From contig OW204012.1 of the NCBI GenBank assembly GCA_934047225.1, forward strand, positions 6,510,001 through 6,574,000: 64,000 nucleotides of DNA, written 5' to 3'. Positions within the stretch are counted from its first letter, which is position 1; every line of letters starts with the position of its first letter. Below are positions 24,819 through 36,387 of the stretch, in pieces. A program made the translations under genes and the position numbers. Origin of the DNA: Ypsolopha sequella. Taxonomy: Eukaryota > Arthropoda > Insecta > Lepidoptera > Ypsolophidae. A model generated the notes under the pieces. It was not told where the DNA came from, made no database searches, and was given only the letters and a program-made list of their open reading frames with translations.

Positions 24819-26054
24819 TCAGTCTGCCGGCGGAACCACTATGATAGTGCTGCCGCTATCTTTCCCCGAATATATCTCGGCTTTATCTATACTTTTAACA
24901 TAGACCACTTCTTTTATAAATCGTTCAGACGACCTGTTAGACAAAGCTGGACTTTCGGAATCCCTTATGTTTTCTTCGCCATTGATTTGGACGACGGAAA
25001 CGTGGTCCTTCGTCTGCATTTCTTGATCTCTTACTAAGACATTTTTCCTTATTGTTAAAGGCGTTTCTTGCATGATATACACCGTTTGCGTCGACCGTAC
25101 TTTCCTAAATCTCATATCCTTTGGTAATGTTGATGTTTCTCGGCTCATTTCTTCGCTATTAGTCGTGATTTCATCGCTTTTGACATTATTTCTGTCTCTA
25201 GAAGGTAAAGTTTTAGGTAGAGTATTAGAACCATTATCTTCTCTCTTCTCCTCGGTTCTAAAACCTATGTCAGTGAAGAATCTCTTGAATTTCTCCACGA
25301 AAGTCGGAGATTTCGCCCTGTTCAGGCTATTCGAAAGTCGTTCGTTCGACTGCTCCTTAGAACTGACTTCTTCAATCCTCTCCGGTATGTTGGACATACT
25401 TTTATGCTTTTCTAGGATATTCGATTTCCTTTTGTATTTGTCCTCGTCTTCATCATCGATGAAGGGTATATCTTGGAGATTGTTTTCGTTTCTCGTATCC
25501 ACTGCGGCGTCTTTGAGAATTTTAATAGGCGGTGGGGTTATAACTGGCGTGTAATATGTTTGGGCGTCAACGTATATCTGAGGAACACTGGTGCTGGTGT
25601 TATCAGTTTGGATTCCACTGTCAGCTAAGCTACCATTAATATGCGAGCTACCGGCTCCAGTACTTAAAACCTTGGTCAGTTGATCAGAAAGGGTTTCCAT
25701 ACGTTCTTGTATGGCGGTTCTGTAGATGGTTTCTTCAGCGTATGACGGGCCTTCTCTAGGTTGTAGGTTGGAGGTGTCAAAATCGATTCGTCTTTGGAAG
25801 GTGTTAATGCGGTCCCTATCCATCGTCTTTATTCTATCGGATAAGACGCTAGGATACTCTGTTGGAACCGGATTTCTCTGGTTCCAAGTGGATATAGTGG
25901 TATCGGTAAAGTCGCTCATGCTAGACCTTAGTGAGGACCTAGGCGACAATCTGCGTACATTTATGTAGTCAGGATTGTAGTCCTTTATTGGTCGTCCAAT
26001 GTATTCCTTCCCTGTGTGTAAAATTGACCGGTTAGAATGGTCTCTAATGTACAT
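24819..26054 (-). CDS. 411-residue disordered ORF; candidate PIP5K terminal exon or separate intronic gene
   Basis: This is a long open frame on the minus strand ending in a stop at 24819. It starts MYIRDHSNRS and is rich in Ser, Thr, Arg, Asp and Glu, with no membrane segment or known domain that I recognise. Recurrent short QT motifs (SGIQTDN, RSTQTVY, EMQTKD) and acidic/basic blocks (FIDDEDEDKYKRK) suggest a disordered regulatory region. It could join exon H through an acceptor at acattagag|AC (26041), which keeps phase 1 and gives a Asp codon. However the sequence before it is poor in pyrimidines, and an in-frame TGA lies four codons before the ATG. Alternatively the ATG, with a purine at -3, starts a small intron-nested gene. 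The ORF length and composition argue that it is coded; its gene membership is uncertain. A possible polyadenylation signal lies about 210 bp downstream. Confidence 0.65.
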   Translation of the reverse strand: MYIRDHSNRSILHTGKEYIGRPIKDYNPDYINVRRLSPRSSLRSSMSDFTDTTISTWNQRNPVPTEYPSVLSDRIKTMDRDRINTFQRRIDFDTSNLQPREGPSYAEETIYRTAIQERMETLSDQLTKVLSTGAGSSHINGSLADSGIQTDNTSTSVPQIYVDAQTYYTPVITPPPIKILKDAAVDTRNENNLQDIPFIDDEDEDKYKRKSNILEKHKSMSNIPERIEEVSSKEQSNERLSNSLNRAKSPTFVEKFKRFFTDIGFRTEEKREDNGSNTLPKTLPSRDRNNVKSDEITTNSEEMSRETSTLPKDMRFRKVRSTQTVYIMQETPLTIRKNVLVRDQEMQTKDHVSVVQINGEENIRDSESPALSNRSSERFIKEVVYVKSIDKAEIYSGKDSGSTIIVVPPAD

Positions 26055-26613
26055 TTCAGTTCATTTTGCCCCACACGCCTTGCTTATTGGGTCCATGCCG
26101 TTAAAAATTGAGGTTTTGACGCATTAGCACAAAAAAAAAACCATCACCAAAAAAAAACGGTTTGAATTTTGGAAACACGCAGCGAAAACGGTCAACAAAC
26201 GCGCAGTACCAAAAGGGTATAAGTACGAATTTGAAAGAAAATCTTTTTTCTACGGATACGGGTATAAAAAAGAAAAAAAAAAAAGGACAATGCACAACAG
26301 TGAGGTCACAAACACCAGAAAGGAAAGGGGTGGGTGGAACAAAATAAACTGAAATGTATAATAATAATAAATACCAAATAAATCTTGCATTCATATTATT
26401 AGGGTTTTAGGAGCAATAGCTACTAGGATCAAAAACTCAGTATTAGTCAACTATTTTAAAATGAGTCTACCATTTTCTCAATCAAGCGATTACTAAACCA
26501 TCATTTTCACTATCAGTGTCAAATTAACAACTTAACTGAAAAACTAGTAATTTCATTCGCTTTTGAAATGGTGGACACATTTGAAATGAAATAAAACAAT
26601 TCATTCAACATAC

Positions 26614-26691
26614 CTGGAGTATCGATCTCTTCCGCTTGTCGGTTGTTCGGTTTCGCGATGCTCTTTCTCTTCGAGGGCGAGTGTTTCAGTG
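26614..26691 (-). CDS. PIP5K: PIP5K exon H: basic tail, shared donor for alternative 3' exons
   Basis: This 78-bp exon (2 + 25 codons + G) has acceptor atattccag and donor gtatgt. It encodes (S)LKHSPSKRKSIAKPNNRQ then AEEIDTP. The xxSPSK(K/R) block directly after FKKIP is typical of type I PIP5K tails. It ends in phase 1 (CCA G|). Four downstream candidate exons accept that phase, which suggests alternative C-termini are chosen here. Confidence 0.85.
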
Positions 26692-28340
26692 CTGGAATAT
26701 TGTAAATTTTTGTTTAGACCCTTTTGTTTGAAGACGGAAAACAAGCGTTGTAGTGGTGTTTTATTTTGGTTGCCATATTAAGTAGATTTGGATGAATTAC
26801 GCTGACATTTGTAACCCAATTCGGCGAATCGAATAAAACTATTTTCATTTATTAATCCACAAATTTTATTTCTAATGTGACCTACTTTTTTTAGCCAAAT
26901 CTTTTTCTTTTTTAATAACACCAATACAACGCCTCGTAAAAATATACAAACTAAAAATTCAAGTGTATAATATCTAAAATAAAAGCATTGCACTGTTAAA
27001 TAAAAAAAAGTCTTGGCAAGTCGTTAAGGGCATTTGCAAAAATTCAACTAATTAGAAGCTAAAAAGTGGAAAACAAACAAAATAAGACATGAAAACCACC
27101 ATGCCTCAAATAAGTATCTGGATTCTTCAGTATTTTAGGAAAGATGTCGGGACATTAGAAACAATTTGGATCTAATTCTACGATTCCAAAATGGCGGAAT
27201 GATTTACCAAAAAGAACACTCTAACTACGAAAGGAGATAGAAGATGATTGGAAAGAGATGGCTGGATGATCTTTAGCTGAACAAACGAACATTAGGAACA
27301 GGGAAAACATGATAACACTTTAGAAAAAACAGTTTTTCTAAACACAACTTTTACGCAGTGGCGACTTTGAATTATTTTTAACAGTTACCAAAACATTTCA
27401 ATAGATGGCGCTGACGGCCATGATACAGAATTCAATAACAACGCCATCTACTGACATATTTGAGAAGTATTCAAAAGATTAGCCCAACAACTTCGACTCT
27501 TTATACTGTGCAAAAAAAACGCAATCATCAAAAGTGTGTTTATAAAAACGAAAAAACTCCAACAACAATGAAAAGTTGAGCACTCAGAAATGGGTCAAAA
27601 ACGACACATTAAAGATGTCATGCCGAAAGACGAAACGTCAAAACACCGCTGCAATTCTTCTCGTTAAACTTACTCAGACCTCCAGAAACGCGCGCGAGCA
27701 TCCGATTTCGGACAATAATTGAAAAGAGAAGGGAAAAAACACAGATATTATTCTCCGTTTACAACATTTTTTAACACAAAACATCTATTCGGGAAAGGGG
27801 GACGTGCACGACACATAGACAGTCATGCAGACAAGAGATCCAGACAATTTTGAATTTTCACAAAACTAAAAAGAAGCATCCAATCTGTGTGTACAAAAAT
27901 AAAACATTTTTCTAGGAAAAAACATGCCTAATTTCAACGATCAATTGCGTAAACTTAACATAAAAACTAGAAAAAATTAATTAATTATTAGTAAATTAGT
28001 GAACTAAACATCGTCATTCACAGTAAAAAAATAAATAAACACACATATTTTAAAAACTAATAAAGATGTTGGTGGTCGAGCTTGTTCATATTCTGAATTT
28101 TTACGAGCATTAATTAAATAAAAATAGAAATCTCACTAAAAATTTTTTTCGGATGTCAACAAATTCAAAATTTATATTATAACAGATTAGCATGAGATGA
28201 GTGACATAATTTCACAATGTTTGAATCCACTCAGTGATTTCAAGCAATATTTTTTCAAGTTTTTATATTAAAATGTAAATATTAAAAATGTAAAATGTAT
28301 GAATTTGACAGTGTAGTACCATAGACCTACAAATCAATAC
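26692..28340. other. Intron between exons G and H, no feature seen
   Basis: AT-rich. No exon-like segment and no repeat recognised within the window. Confidence 0.5.
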
Positions 28341-28584
28341 ATAAGGTGCCTTTGATTGATATACCCAAATTCATACGGGAGACTCGGTAAGTCAGGACCA
28401 AGGTTCAATAACCCTTTTTGCAAAATACGAAAAATATTATTGATCGCCCAATATCTGTTTAAGAAATTAGTTTAGGAAATCTGAATTTTATTTTGCGTTT
28501 TTCACAGAAAGGGTAATTGAACCTCTGATCACTTACCAAATCTCTAGTATGAATTTGGCTACATCGATCAAAGCTACCTTATAT
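28341..28584. repeat. Foldback element (ataaggtgcctttgattgat ends)
   Basis: Left ataaggtgcctttgattgat pairs with atcgatcaaagctaccttat at the right. A relative lies at about 55580-55860. Confidence 0.65.
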
Positions 28585-29059
28585 AATAGAAGCACCAACA
28601 TCTTTAACTAGACTATGCACAAACACACCACTACACTTTGGCTCGATCTTGTGGTCTGCTCTAGAAACATTCAATAGTCTTTCGTTTGAATATTGATATC
28701 AAAAATTGTTTTTGCTCAAAAAAGGCAAGAAAACAGCGACTTTCATGCCAATTTGCATTTTTTTCTTCAGTCTTTGCAGAACTTGTCGTTCGTACCTCAA
28801 TGCAGAACAATTTATTGAATGGTTGATATGTGTTTGAGGAAGGTAAAGACAGTGTATTTGGAGTTGATACAACTAGTTTATGGTAGCGTTGCTGTCCCCC
28901 AAAGTACTTAATTTGACCAATACCAAAATGTTTTAATTTCATGAACACATCACCGCCTGTGCTATCCAATTAATATTTTTTTTGTTGAACGAGTTTTATG
29001 AAATATACGTAAAATCACACAAAAATTGTCCCCTCCCTTCAACTCTGAGCGAAATCCTA

Positions 29060-29290
29060 GATCCACGCCTCTGTGTATGTATTATTTGAGTTGATGTATG
29101 TATTCTTTGAGGATGTGTATGTATTGTTTGAAAGTGTCTATTCATTGTTTGAAGGTGTGTATGTATTGTTCGAGGGTGTATATGTATTGTTTGATAGTGT
29201 CTATTCATTATTTGAGAGTGTGTATGTATTGTTCAAGTGTGTATATGTATTGTTTGCGGATGTGTATGTATTGTTTGAGGGCGTGAATTG
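29060..29290. repeat. 21-bp minisatellite, about ten units
   Basis: Units like gtgtgtatgtattgtttgagg repeat in tandem. Because 21 is a multiple of 3, both strands stay open (YVLFEGV-like repeats on +), which explains the overlapping frames here. Confidence 0.85.
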
Positions 29291-29917
29291 TATTTTTGGC
29301 GGTGTTTCGTCATATACCGGGTGTTAATGTACTGGCATCTAATAACGAACTCCGGAAAGTTCAGTTAGTCCAGGCCATTACACCAAATATAGTATTCAAC
29401 CAGTCTGACTATCGAATGTTTCTCGTAAACCTATCAGCTGCAGGCAGCGCGGCCCGCCTGACAATACCTATGTAACTGGTCACCAGGGTACGGAACTTGC
29501 GGTGGTTCCCTTTGATCTCTGGCAGGTCCACTGGTAGAACGGGTTAACCAACGGTTATTTAGAATTTGGACAAAGACTGGGCACAATTTTTAGGTGGCGC
29601 GGGGCGGGTTTTAATTGTATGAAACTCTTGTCTAATTATTTAACTTCTAGGTAAGAAACAAAAAAATTTTTTTTTTTCAAATAAATGTTTTTATGAAGTA
29701 ATTTCTGTCAACTTAAACCACGTCTTTTAGTGATCACACTTATTAATGTTTTTCTTTTTTGCAACGAAGTTCTATCGCACGTTATACTCCCGCTTGGCGA
29801 ATGAAAGCTAGGCGGAAAAAAGTGTAACAGTTCGACCGTCACGTTTTGCTGTAACGCTTTCCATACGCTTCTTACCGCGTTTCATAGTACGGGGTGGGGC
29901 GAGCGTCGGCTTGCCTT

Positions 29918-30312
29918 CAGTGTTGCCAACTTAGCACTTTCGGTGCTAGATCTAGCACTATTTTCATATATTTAGCACTGAAAAATTACGTACAGCACGT
30001 AGCACTATTCAGCAGTCATACAAGACCTGCCTCACGTACGAAATTCCCCAAGATATTCTTAAAAAATAGGGAAACAAGATACACAAACATCATCAAAATA
30101 TTCGTCTTGAAATTTGTTTCTAATTGATGTTTTCTAGTTTGTAATGCACTCTAAATAATGCTTAGAGTAACCAAAGCGATGGATTTCCCTATAAATCGTA
30201 TAAAATTATTTTTATTTGATAGAGCATTTTGTTTTTGGAAATTCATAGCAAATCTAGCACTATTTTGAGATGTCATTTAGCACCCAAACGTGGTATCGAG
30301 TTGGCAACCCTG
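29918..30312. mobile_element. hAT-like element with CAGTGTTGCCAAC ends
   Basis: This 395-bp element starts CAGTGTTGCCAACTTAGCAC and ends GAGTTGGCAACCCTG. The flanks cttgcctt and cttgcctc match in 7 of 8 bases, fitting a worn 8-bp target duplication. The word tagcac is repeated several times near both ends. Confidence 0.75.
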
Positions 30313-30594
30313 CTTGCCTCGCGCGTCAGTATTGAAATGAAGTTCGTTCCAACCGTGAGTACCGCGACATCTCTCGACTTTCTCTTTCTCACGGGAATGT
30401 TTTTTCGCGAAATTACCCAGTGTGATCACCAAAACATGTAGATTCACTATAATAATGACAAAACGCTGAATGGATGGATAACTGTGCCCAGTTTCTGTCA
30501 TTTACACATAATATTATACGCTAGCCTAGGTAATACAGTAAGTTATACAAAAACATATTCCAAAACCATTTCAAATTTGTACTTCAGGGGACCT

Positions 30595-30731
30595 AAAAAG
30601 GCCAACTTGGGTGAATCATGAAATGATTTGAAAGTAGGATAGAGTCAGAGTTTCTTCATGCGTGCAAAAGAGACAGCATTACAACAGAATCATAATATGA
30701 TTCATCCAAAGCGGCCTTTTTAGAGGACCTG
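30595..30731. repeat. Small inverted-repeat element with aaaaaggcc ends
   Basis: Ends caggggacctaaaaaggcc and ggcctttttagaggacctg. A second copy lies at 62819-62967. Confidence 0.75.
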
Positions 30732-30740
30732 CCCCTCTAT

Positions 30741-31188
30741 TTTGTATCTTCGGTTGCCAACTTTGCTGGGCAGTGGCGTGCACAGAACTTTTTGCTGGAA
30801 AAGCAAGCAATTGGTCAAGATAACAATAAAAAGAAAAATTTTTAATATCACTTTGAAAAAATAATTTTATGATGCCAGGGTAGACAATTTCCAATACAAA
30901 TTGTTTTTTTTTTTCAAAGAGATATTTAAATTTTTTCATATTTTTTTTATTGTTATTCTTGACCAATTGCTTGCTTTTCCAGCAAAAAGTTCTGTGCACG
31001 CCACTGTTGCTGGGTGTCTATCATCAAAAACATAGATAAAGACCGAACTTTCAAAATTGCCTTTAGTGGGTATTGAACTATTTACGAACTGTGTCGTCAC
31101 TTCACGTGCGAAGATATCCTTAGACAATCGAAATTCGATAGTTTTTGATAATAGACACCCAGTCCAGTTGGCAATTAAAGATACATAA
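30741..31188. repeat. Foldback family A, copy 3, split by a hAT MITE
   Basis: The two halves (30741-30770 and 31007-31188) join cleanly if the 236-bp hAT MITE and one target repeat are removed. Orientation is opposite to the 8.0-kb copy. Confidence 0.85.
30771..31006. mobile_element. Short hAT-like MITE with perfect 8-bp target duplication
   Basis: This 236-bp element starts CAGTGGCGTGCACAGAACTT and ends with its complement. The inverted termini run nearly perfectly for about 60 bp. It is flanked by ttgctggg on both sides (30763-30770 and 31007-31014). The 8-bp duplication and CAGTG ends are hAT superfamily traits. It sits inside a copy of another foldback element. Confidence 0.9.
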
Positions 31189-31927
31189 TAGGCCCTCAGG
31201 AATATGTTTTCTTGTTAATGACAAAGAGACATTTATTTGGGGGTTATTGAGTTATAACAACAGGTAGCCAGGTAGGCAGGTAACGAATAGTTTAGCTGTA
31301 ACGGAGCCGAAACGAAAAGACGCTGCGTAAGCACGGTCTCTACAAAAATCACCTTTATTGTAAGGCCATAACGGTGAAATACTTCTGGCAAGTGTCTAAT
31401 ACACAACCAGTGCTTAAGACACACATTTAATATAGATTTTAGTTGAGCCCACGGGTCTAAATGACTGGAAATCATGCGACTTTTCGAAATGACTCCAGTT
31501 ACAAACATGATGCTTATTCCGTTGGCACACGTCTTGAAATTCGTCTCAAATATTATACACAGACAGTATAAAAATGATACAAAGACAATATAAAAAGTTT
31601 TAGACGCCTAGTGAGAACATTCGCGATTTTTTTCCATGTGTTGTTTAGTTCGTAGAGCAATCGCCCAGTAAACGAGAAATTCTCACATTTACTCTTTTTT
31701 GCGTTTATATACTGAAATGATGTACTTAATTCAATACTGGCTAGATTTTTAATCACTGAAAAGCCGAAAACTAGAAATAGTACAGAAATCTTCGCCACTC
31801 TTCGGCAAAGGTCGAATTTCCGCTTTCTGTACAAACCATGACAGATATGACAGACATGTCCGATCGGCTATAGACAACCAGAACGACAGTCTTAATTGCT
31901 TCCGGTTCCGATTTTTGCACATGTTCT

Positions 31928-32112
31928 AAAATGACTATGACTTCTATTTTATCATTATGTTTCCAAAATGACTTTTGACTTCTATTTTGTCACTAAGTTT
32001 CCAAAATGACTTTGACTTCTATTTTATCATTAAGTTTCCAAAATGACTTTGACTTCTATTTTGTCATTAAGTTTCCAAAACGACTTTGACTTATATTTTG
32101 TCATTAACGTTA
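31928..32112. repeat. 37-bp tandem repeat, about five units
   Basis: Unit aaaatgactttgacttctat followed by tttgtcattaagtttcc, with small length differences in early copies. Confidence 0.85.
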
Positions 32113-33083
32113 AGTTATGCACTTTGCGCTAAGCGAATGACGTTTAACCTTAAATATAATGTTCGTATAATAAATTATGCTAACAGAATAAGCTTCATCG
32201 CTCGTCTATGGTCCGTACAATACGATAGCCGGGGGCTACTATGAAAGCAATGACTTCAGATAATGGTCGCAAATTCTTCAAAGATAAAAATAAAACAGGG
32301 TAAGAGAAAGATGAAGTCTCTGCCGCTTTTCGAAATAGATTTTTTATTGATATCACATGTCACGGTTCCATTTGGGATGGATGTAGCAACAATATTTGTT
32401 TTTGGATTTTGCAAATGCTTTACAGTAATTTCTACTCTGTTAACGTCAGCTTTAGGTTGTTGATATTTAATTAAAATACATAATAATATAATATACTCAT
32501 ATTTTCTTTCGCAAAGAAACACAACACAATATAAATTAAACTTTCTCTTGCAAAATGCGCACTGAGTTAGATTGGTTTTTTGGTGATTTTTTTTTTTGTT
32601 GTTATTTGCATCTTATTTTGGTGTTCTTTTTGAGAAAGTTGTGAACCATGATCAATAGAACATTATATGGTTATCTTTAATGTTACAGATTCATGAACTC
32701 ATAATTCCTGTAATTCAATAGCTATTTTCATTATTTGTTTTTTGGTTAAAAGTTGCTTTCCAGGTTTTATTACTACGTAATAAATTTTGTTTTTATTTTC
32801 AGTTTGATTACAAAATTTTTAATCTTTCAGTTCGTCTTAAATGTCATCAATTTCCATGATAAGATTCATAATATTTTTTACAGCTGACTCTTTAAAAAAT
32901 TAAACTAAAGTCGCTTAATTAAAGTATTTTTTTCTAAATATAAAATTTGGATTTGCTGTCCAGAAAAAAAATGCAAAAATGTTTTCTTCAAATTACCCAT
33001 AGGAAATTGCAATTTCATAGTTAAGTTTGCTTACATCTAAGTATGTTTAAAACAGACATTGAATTAGCGTATCAGTTTTAACC

Positions 33084-33179
33084 GCGGGTCTACCGCGTAA
33101 TTCTGATTTTCATCAACATCAACTTGAGATTGAAATTTGTCGTGCGTTGATACAAATCAGAATTACGCGGTAGACCCGC
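33084..33179. repeat. Foldback family B, copy 2, centre deleted
   Basis: Both termini are present (gcgggtctaccgcgtaattc and its complement), but the GC-rich centre is reduced to cgtgcg, leaving 96 bp. Confidence 0.8.
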
Positions 33180-33552
33180 CGTTCATAGAGACGCCTTGAA
33201 TTTTAAACGAATTATTTTATCCGTACTTTTAAAGTACACAAAAATAATGCCACGTTTCGTTATTTATTTCTATTGTACTTCGTTTTGATACTTCATAATG
33301 TCATTTTTAACAAAAGGTCTCAATCAAAACTGCACAATTTTTTTTTTTCCTTTTTAGCGGTCTGTTTTAAAATTATATTTCCTATATAAATATAAAAATT
33401 ATTTCAATAAAATTTTAGTCCTACGAAATATATGACTAAAGTATCAAACGTCACTGTAATGCATTTACCATCCCAATCGAAATCGTAAACCGTTCTTACA
33501 CTTACAATATCGATCTACCCACAAGAAACCAATATCTCAAAGATGTACTCAC

Positions 33553-33640
33553 ACGAAGGTATCTTCTTAAAGACCGTTTTGGCCATGAAGTCTAAGAACC
33601 GTTGCGCGTAGAAACTCGGCCGATGAACGGACACCGTGTC
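33553..33640 (-). CDS. PIP5K: PIP5K exon G: end of kinase domain
   Basis: This 88-bp exon (29 codons + T, phase 0 in, phase 1 out) has acceptor cattttcag and donor gtgagtac. It encodes [20 protein letters not shown] and ends KTVFKKIPS, matching the conserved C-terminal end of the type I kinase core. The donor at 33552 was chosen over the overlapping GT two bases earlier because it is the full gtgagt consensus and gives the phase required by the next exon. Confidence 0.93.
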
Positions 33641-33716
33641 CTGAAAATGTGGAGAAATAAACGATAATTAGATATCGTGCCGTGTGACACAAGGGGGTGG
33701 CAAAGGTGCTTTGAAA

Positions 33717-34066
33717 TCCATCCATCCATGCATCCATCAGCCTGATTCGTCCACTGCTGGACATAGGACTGTCCAAGATTTCGCCACTCTTAGCGGTCCT
33801 TCTGGAAGAAATGCCCTAACTCACACACGCTGGTTGTTGAGCGCTGTGCCGAAACCTTCGCACCCGCGACGCCGCTACCCCTCACCAGTCTGTTCATATA
33901 AGGCCCGACTATTAGGGATGGATATACCGCCATCAATCGGTCCCAGGCATGGTGGGCTACATGATTGTTCCTGCTTGCTGTCCTCTTACTTTCCCCCGAG
34001 TAACTACGGAGTGGTTTGCGAGTAAGTTAGTGGTACCTCCACAATCGAGCCCGGCAACAGCTCTAC
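33717..34066 (-). mobile_element. Same LINE 3' end, reverse, in the intron after exon G's acceptor side
   Basis: Starts with tccatccatgcatccatcag and extends to cggcaacagctctac, about 77 bp from PIP5K exon G. Confidence 0.7.
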
Positions 34067-34089
34067 AGACTAGTTGCTTCAGGATATTG

Positions 34090-34310
34090 ACAGTAAAAGA
34101 TAAGTCACATCCACACTCGTACACCCATGATTCACCTACAGTCTTGTCAAAATCTGGTTTCTCCCGAAACAAAGTTTTCAATTTTGCACCCGCGACGAAA
34201 TCGGCACGATTGTATTGGGCTCGCAAGTTTCTCGGAGCGTGCACCCTATAGCGAAATGAAACAGCATGCCATTTAGCCACGCCCAAAACTGAGTTGGCCG
34301 CGTCATAATT
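34090..34310. repeat. Repeat with inverted relative at 37155-37320
   Basis: The block from cacgattgtattgggctcgc to cacgcccaaaactgagttgg is found in reverse complement at 37155-37320 in the next intron of the gene. Confidence 0.7.
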
Positions 34311-34489
34311 GATTCTTAATACCCAGTATAAAAGAATACCCTGAGTGATTGACTGACAGATCCATGATTTTCTGATCGATACAATTTTTTGTTTTCTAAA
34401 TTAATTCTCTGCTAATGCGTCTTTAGCAGTCTTTGATAACTGATTTAATCTTCTAGTTTAGTACGTTAGCATGCCGAGCCGCGTCTCTG

Positions 34490-34680
34490 AACGACACTAT
34501 TTCTTGTTCCCATGGGAACTGATTTAAATGGGATAAAAAGTAGCCTATGTCCTATTCCAGGTCTAGAACTTCATTTGTGCAAAGTTTTAGCCCAATCGGT
34601 TTAGTAGTTACGGCGTGATGGAGTAACAAACATCCATCCATCCATCCAAACTTTCCCATTTATTATATTATTATATTTTT
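34490..34680. mobile_element. Helitron-like fragment
   Basis: Contains ttcccatgggaactg, aaaagtagcctatgtcctat and agcccaatcggtttagtagt, words shared with the 54.3-kb and 58.3-kb pieces, which end in CTAGT. Confidence 0.35.
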
Positions 34681-34837
34681 AGTGGGATGGGATGGGAAGT
34701 GAGATTTCATGCGAAGACGATATTTTTGTAGTCGTAGATAAAATATTGTATCCAACTGGAAATAATTAGACATTGGAACACTCGTGCAGTCTATTACGAA
34801 ACAAACGAGCTCCCAGAGAAGAGAGCGCCCTACTCAC

Positions 34838-34970
34838 CCCATCGTGTATCATACTCTTCCAAGTGTGCTCCAACTTCTTCCGGAGTCGGTACGACTGGAG
34901 GATGTCGATGATACCCAGGAACAGGAGTAGCCGTTCCCCGCGCGCGTTCCGGGCCGGAATACCGCCGGGA
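34838..34970 (-). CDS. PIP5K: PIP5K exon F: IID motif and start of activation loop
   Basis: This 133-bp exon (1 + 44 codons, phase 2 in, phase 0 out) has acceptor tcgttccag and donor gtgagtag. It encodes [16 protein letters not shown], then [13 protein letters not shown]. The Asp in IID is the metal-binding equivalent of the DFG Asp in protein kinases. It continues [15 protein letters not shown], the substrate-specificity (activation) loop. The Glu of KKLEH marks a PI(4)P-using type I enzyme. Confidence 0.95.
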
Positions 34971-35968
34971 CTGGAACGATACAACGGTTTTTGGAGTCTT
35001 AAACACATAAGTCGTATAAAATAAAAAGACACATTGTTTGGCATCTCACATAATTTCAACATGTGAAGTCATCGAACTATAACGTTTTTATAACTCCCAT
35101 AATACAATAAGGTAATAGCAACATCAAAAGCGGTTTTATAAGTACCTACATTGACCGATGTTATGATATTACTGTTTTACATTATAGCACCGCAAGAGAA
35201 CCAATCACAAGCAAAGCCACACACTCTTTTATCGTTATTGCTTCTGATTGGTTTTCTAGAGGCAATACTGTCAGACGCACTTGGACTTTATGATCGTCAG
35301 TTAATTTTTAGTTTTTTGTGAAACTGTTAGTTGGTACATACATACATATACTCACGCCTGTCTCCCAGAGGGGTAGGCAGAGACTACAGATTTCCATCTG
35401 CTACAATCCAGACACACCTCTTTCGGCTCTTCCACATCAATCAATCTAGTCCATACAAGCTACTTTTGACATTGCCCTTCTTCAGTATGTCACCAATTTG
35501 TTCAGCATACGTCCTTCTAGGGCGGCCTGGTCGAGCTGTACCTTCCACTTGCGCACCATAAATTTCTTTCATCACTCTATTTTTATTCATTCTCTCTACA
35601 TGTCTAAAAATTGTTAGTTGAAAATATTATTATAAATAATGTCATGCGAAGACGATGTTTTTGATGGTCGTAAATAAAGTATTGTATTCAACTGGAAATT
35701 ATTAGACATTGGAACACTCTTGCAGTCTATTACGAAACGAACGAATTTTCCGGGGTTCAAGCGTGAATCGATTTATCATTTTTTTATATAACATGATTTG
35801 TTATGTCAAAGACGAATGCCTGTCATGGATTTTCTAATGCACTGCAGAACAGCATTTTGTTAATAAAATATTATTAACCACTTATCCATGCCTATACTAT
35901 TTTTAACAGAACCCCAAATCTGACGGTTTATTGATCTGGCATCTTTGCCTACCCTTGGGTGTATATTC

Positions 35969-36217
35969 GTGTAACAGAAAGGTGTAACCATATTTGAAGA
36001 GCTTATTCAGTCAATGATATAGAACAACTTTTACTATGGAGCCAACCCTAAAATCTCAAAAAAAAATCTGCCCTTCCATACATTTCAGCCGAGCGGCATT
36101 CCATTTTTCTATGAAACAGTTTTTTTTTCGAGATACAGTGTTTGTTCCATAGTAAAAGTTGTTCTATACCATTGACTGAATAAGCTCTTCAAATACGGTT
36201 ACACCTTTCTGTTACAC
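35969..36217. repeat. Foldback family C, copy 1
   Basis: Inverted arms gtgtaacagaaaggtgtaac and complement, with a poly-T centre. It sits about 20 bp from the broken third copy of PIP5K exon E. Other copies are at 38759-38981, 53918-54169 and 61753-62009. Confidence 0.88.
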
Positions 36218-36238
36218 GTTGTATAAAGTAATTAATAC

Positions 36239-36335
36239 TTAAGGCACATTCTCTTCCTCATCAATAGGCTCGCTCTCAGCCTGAATGCTCTCCATCGCTG
36301 TCGAGTGAGCTACCAGACGCTGACGGTTTGTTGAT
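36239..36335 (-). pseudogene. PIP5K: PIP5K exon E, copy 3 (donor lost, runs into a stop)
   Basis: This third copy at the same 145-bp period keeps the acceptor (gatggcag) and 93 nt of exon-like sequence. At its 3' edge the donor CC|gtgagt has become CC|ttaagt, and the frame reads GTG CCT TAA, a stop at 36239-36241. It is either dead or, if it were used as a last exon, would end the protein just after DEEENVP and before the activation loop. A foldback element sits about 20 bp beyond it. Confidence 0.75.
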
Positions 36336-36387
36336 CTGCCATCCGTGGCAGTATATCTATGTTATATATAAAGTAACTAATACTCAC

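Noticed and set aside
25072..25554. 160-residue plus-strand frame
   Set aside because: Antisense shadow of the 411-residue minus-strand ORF.
29073..29327. Repetitive YVLFEGV protein
   Set aside because: Translation of a 21-bp minisatellite that is open on both strands because the period is a multiple of three.
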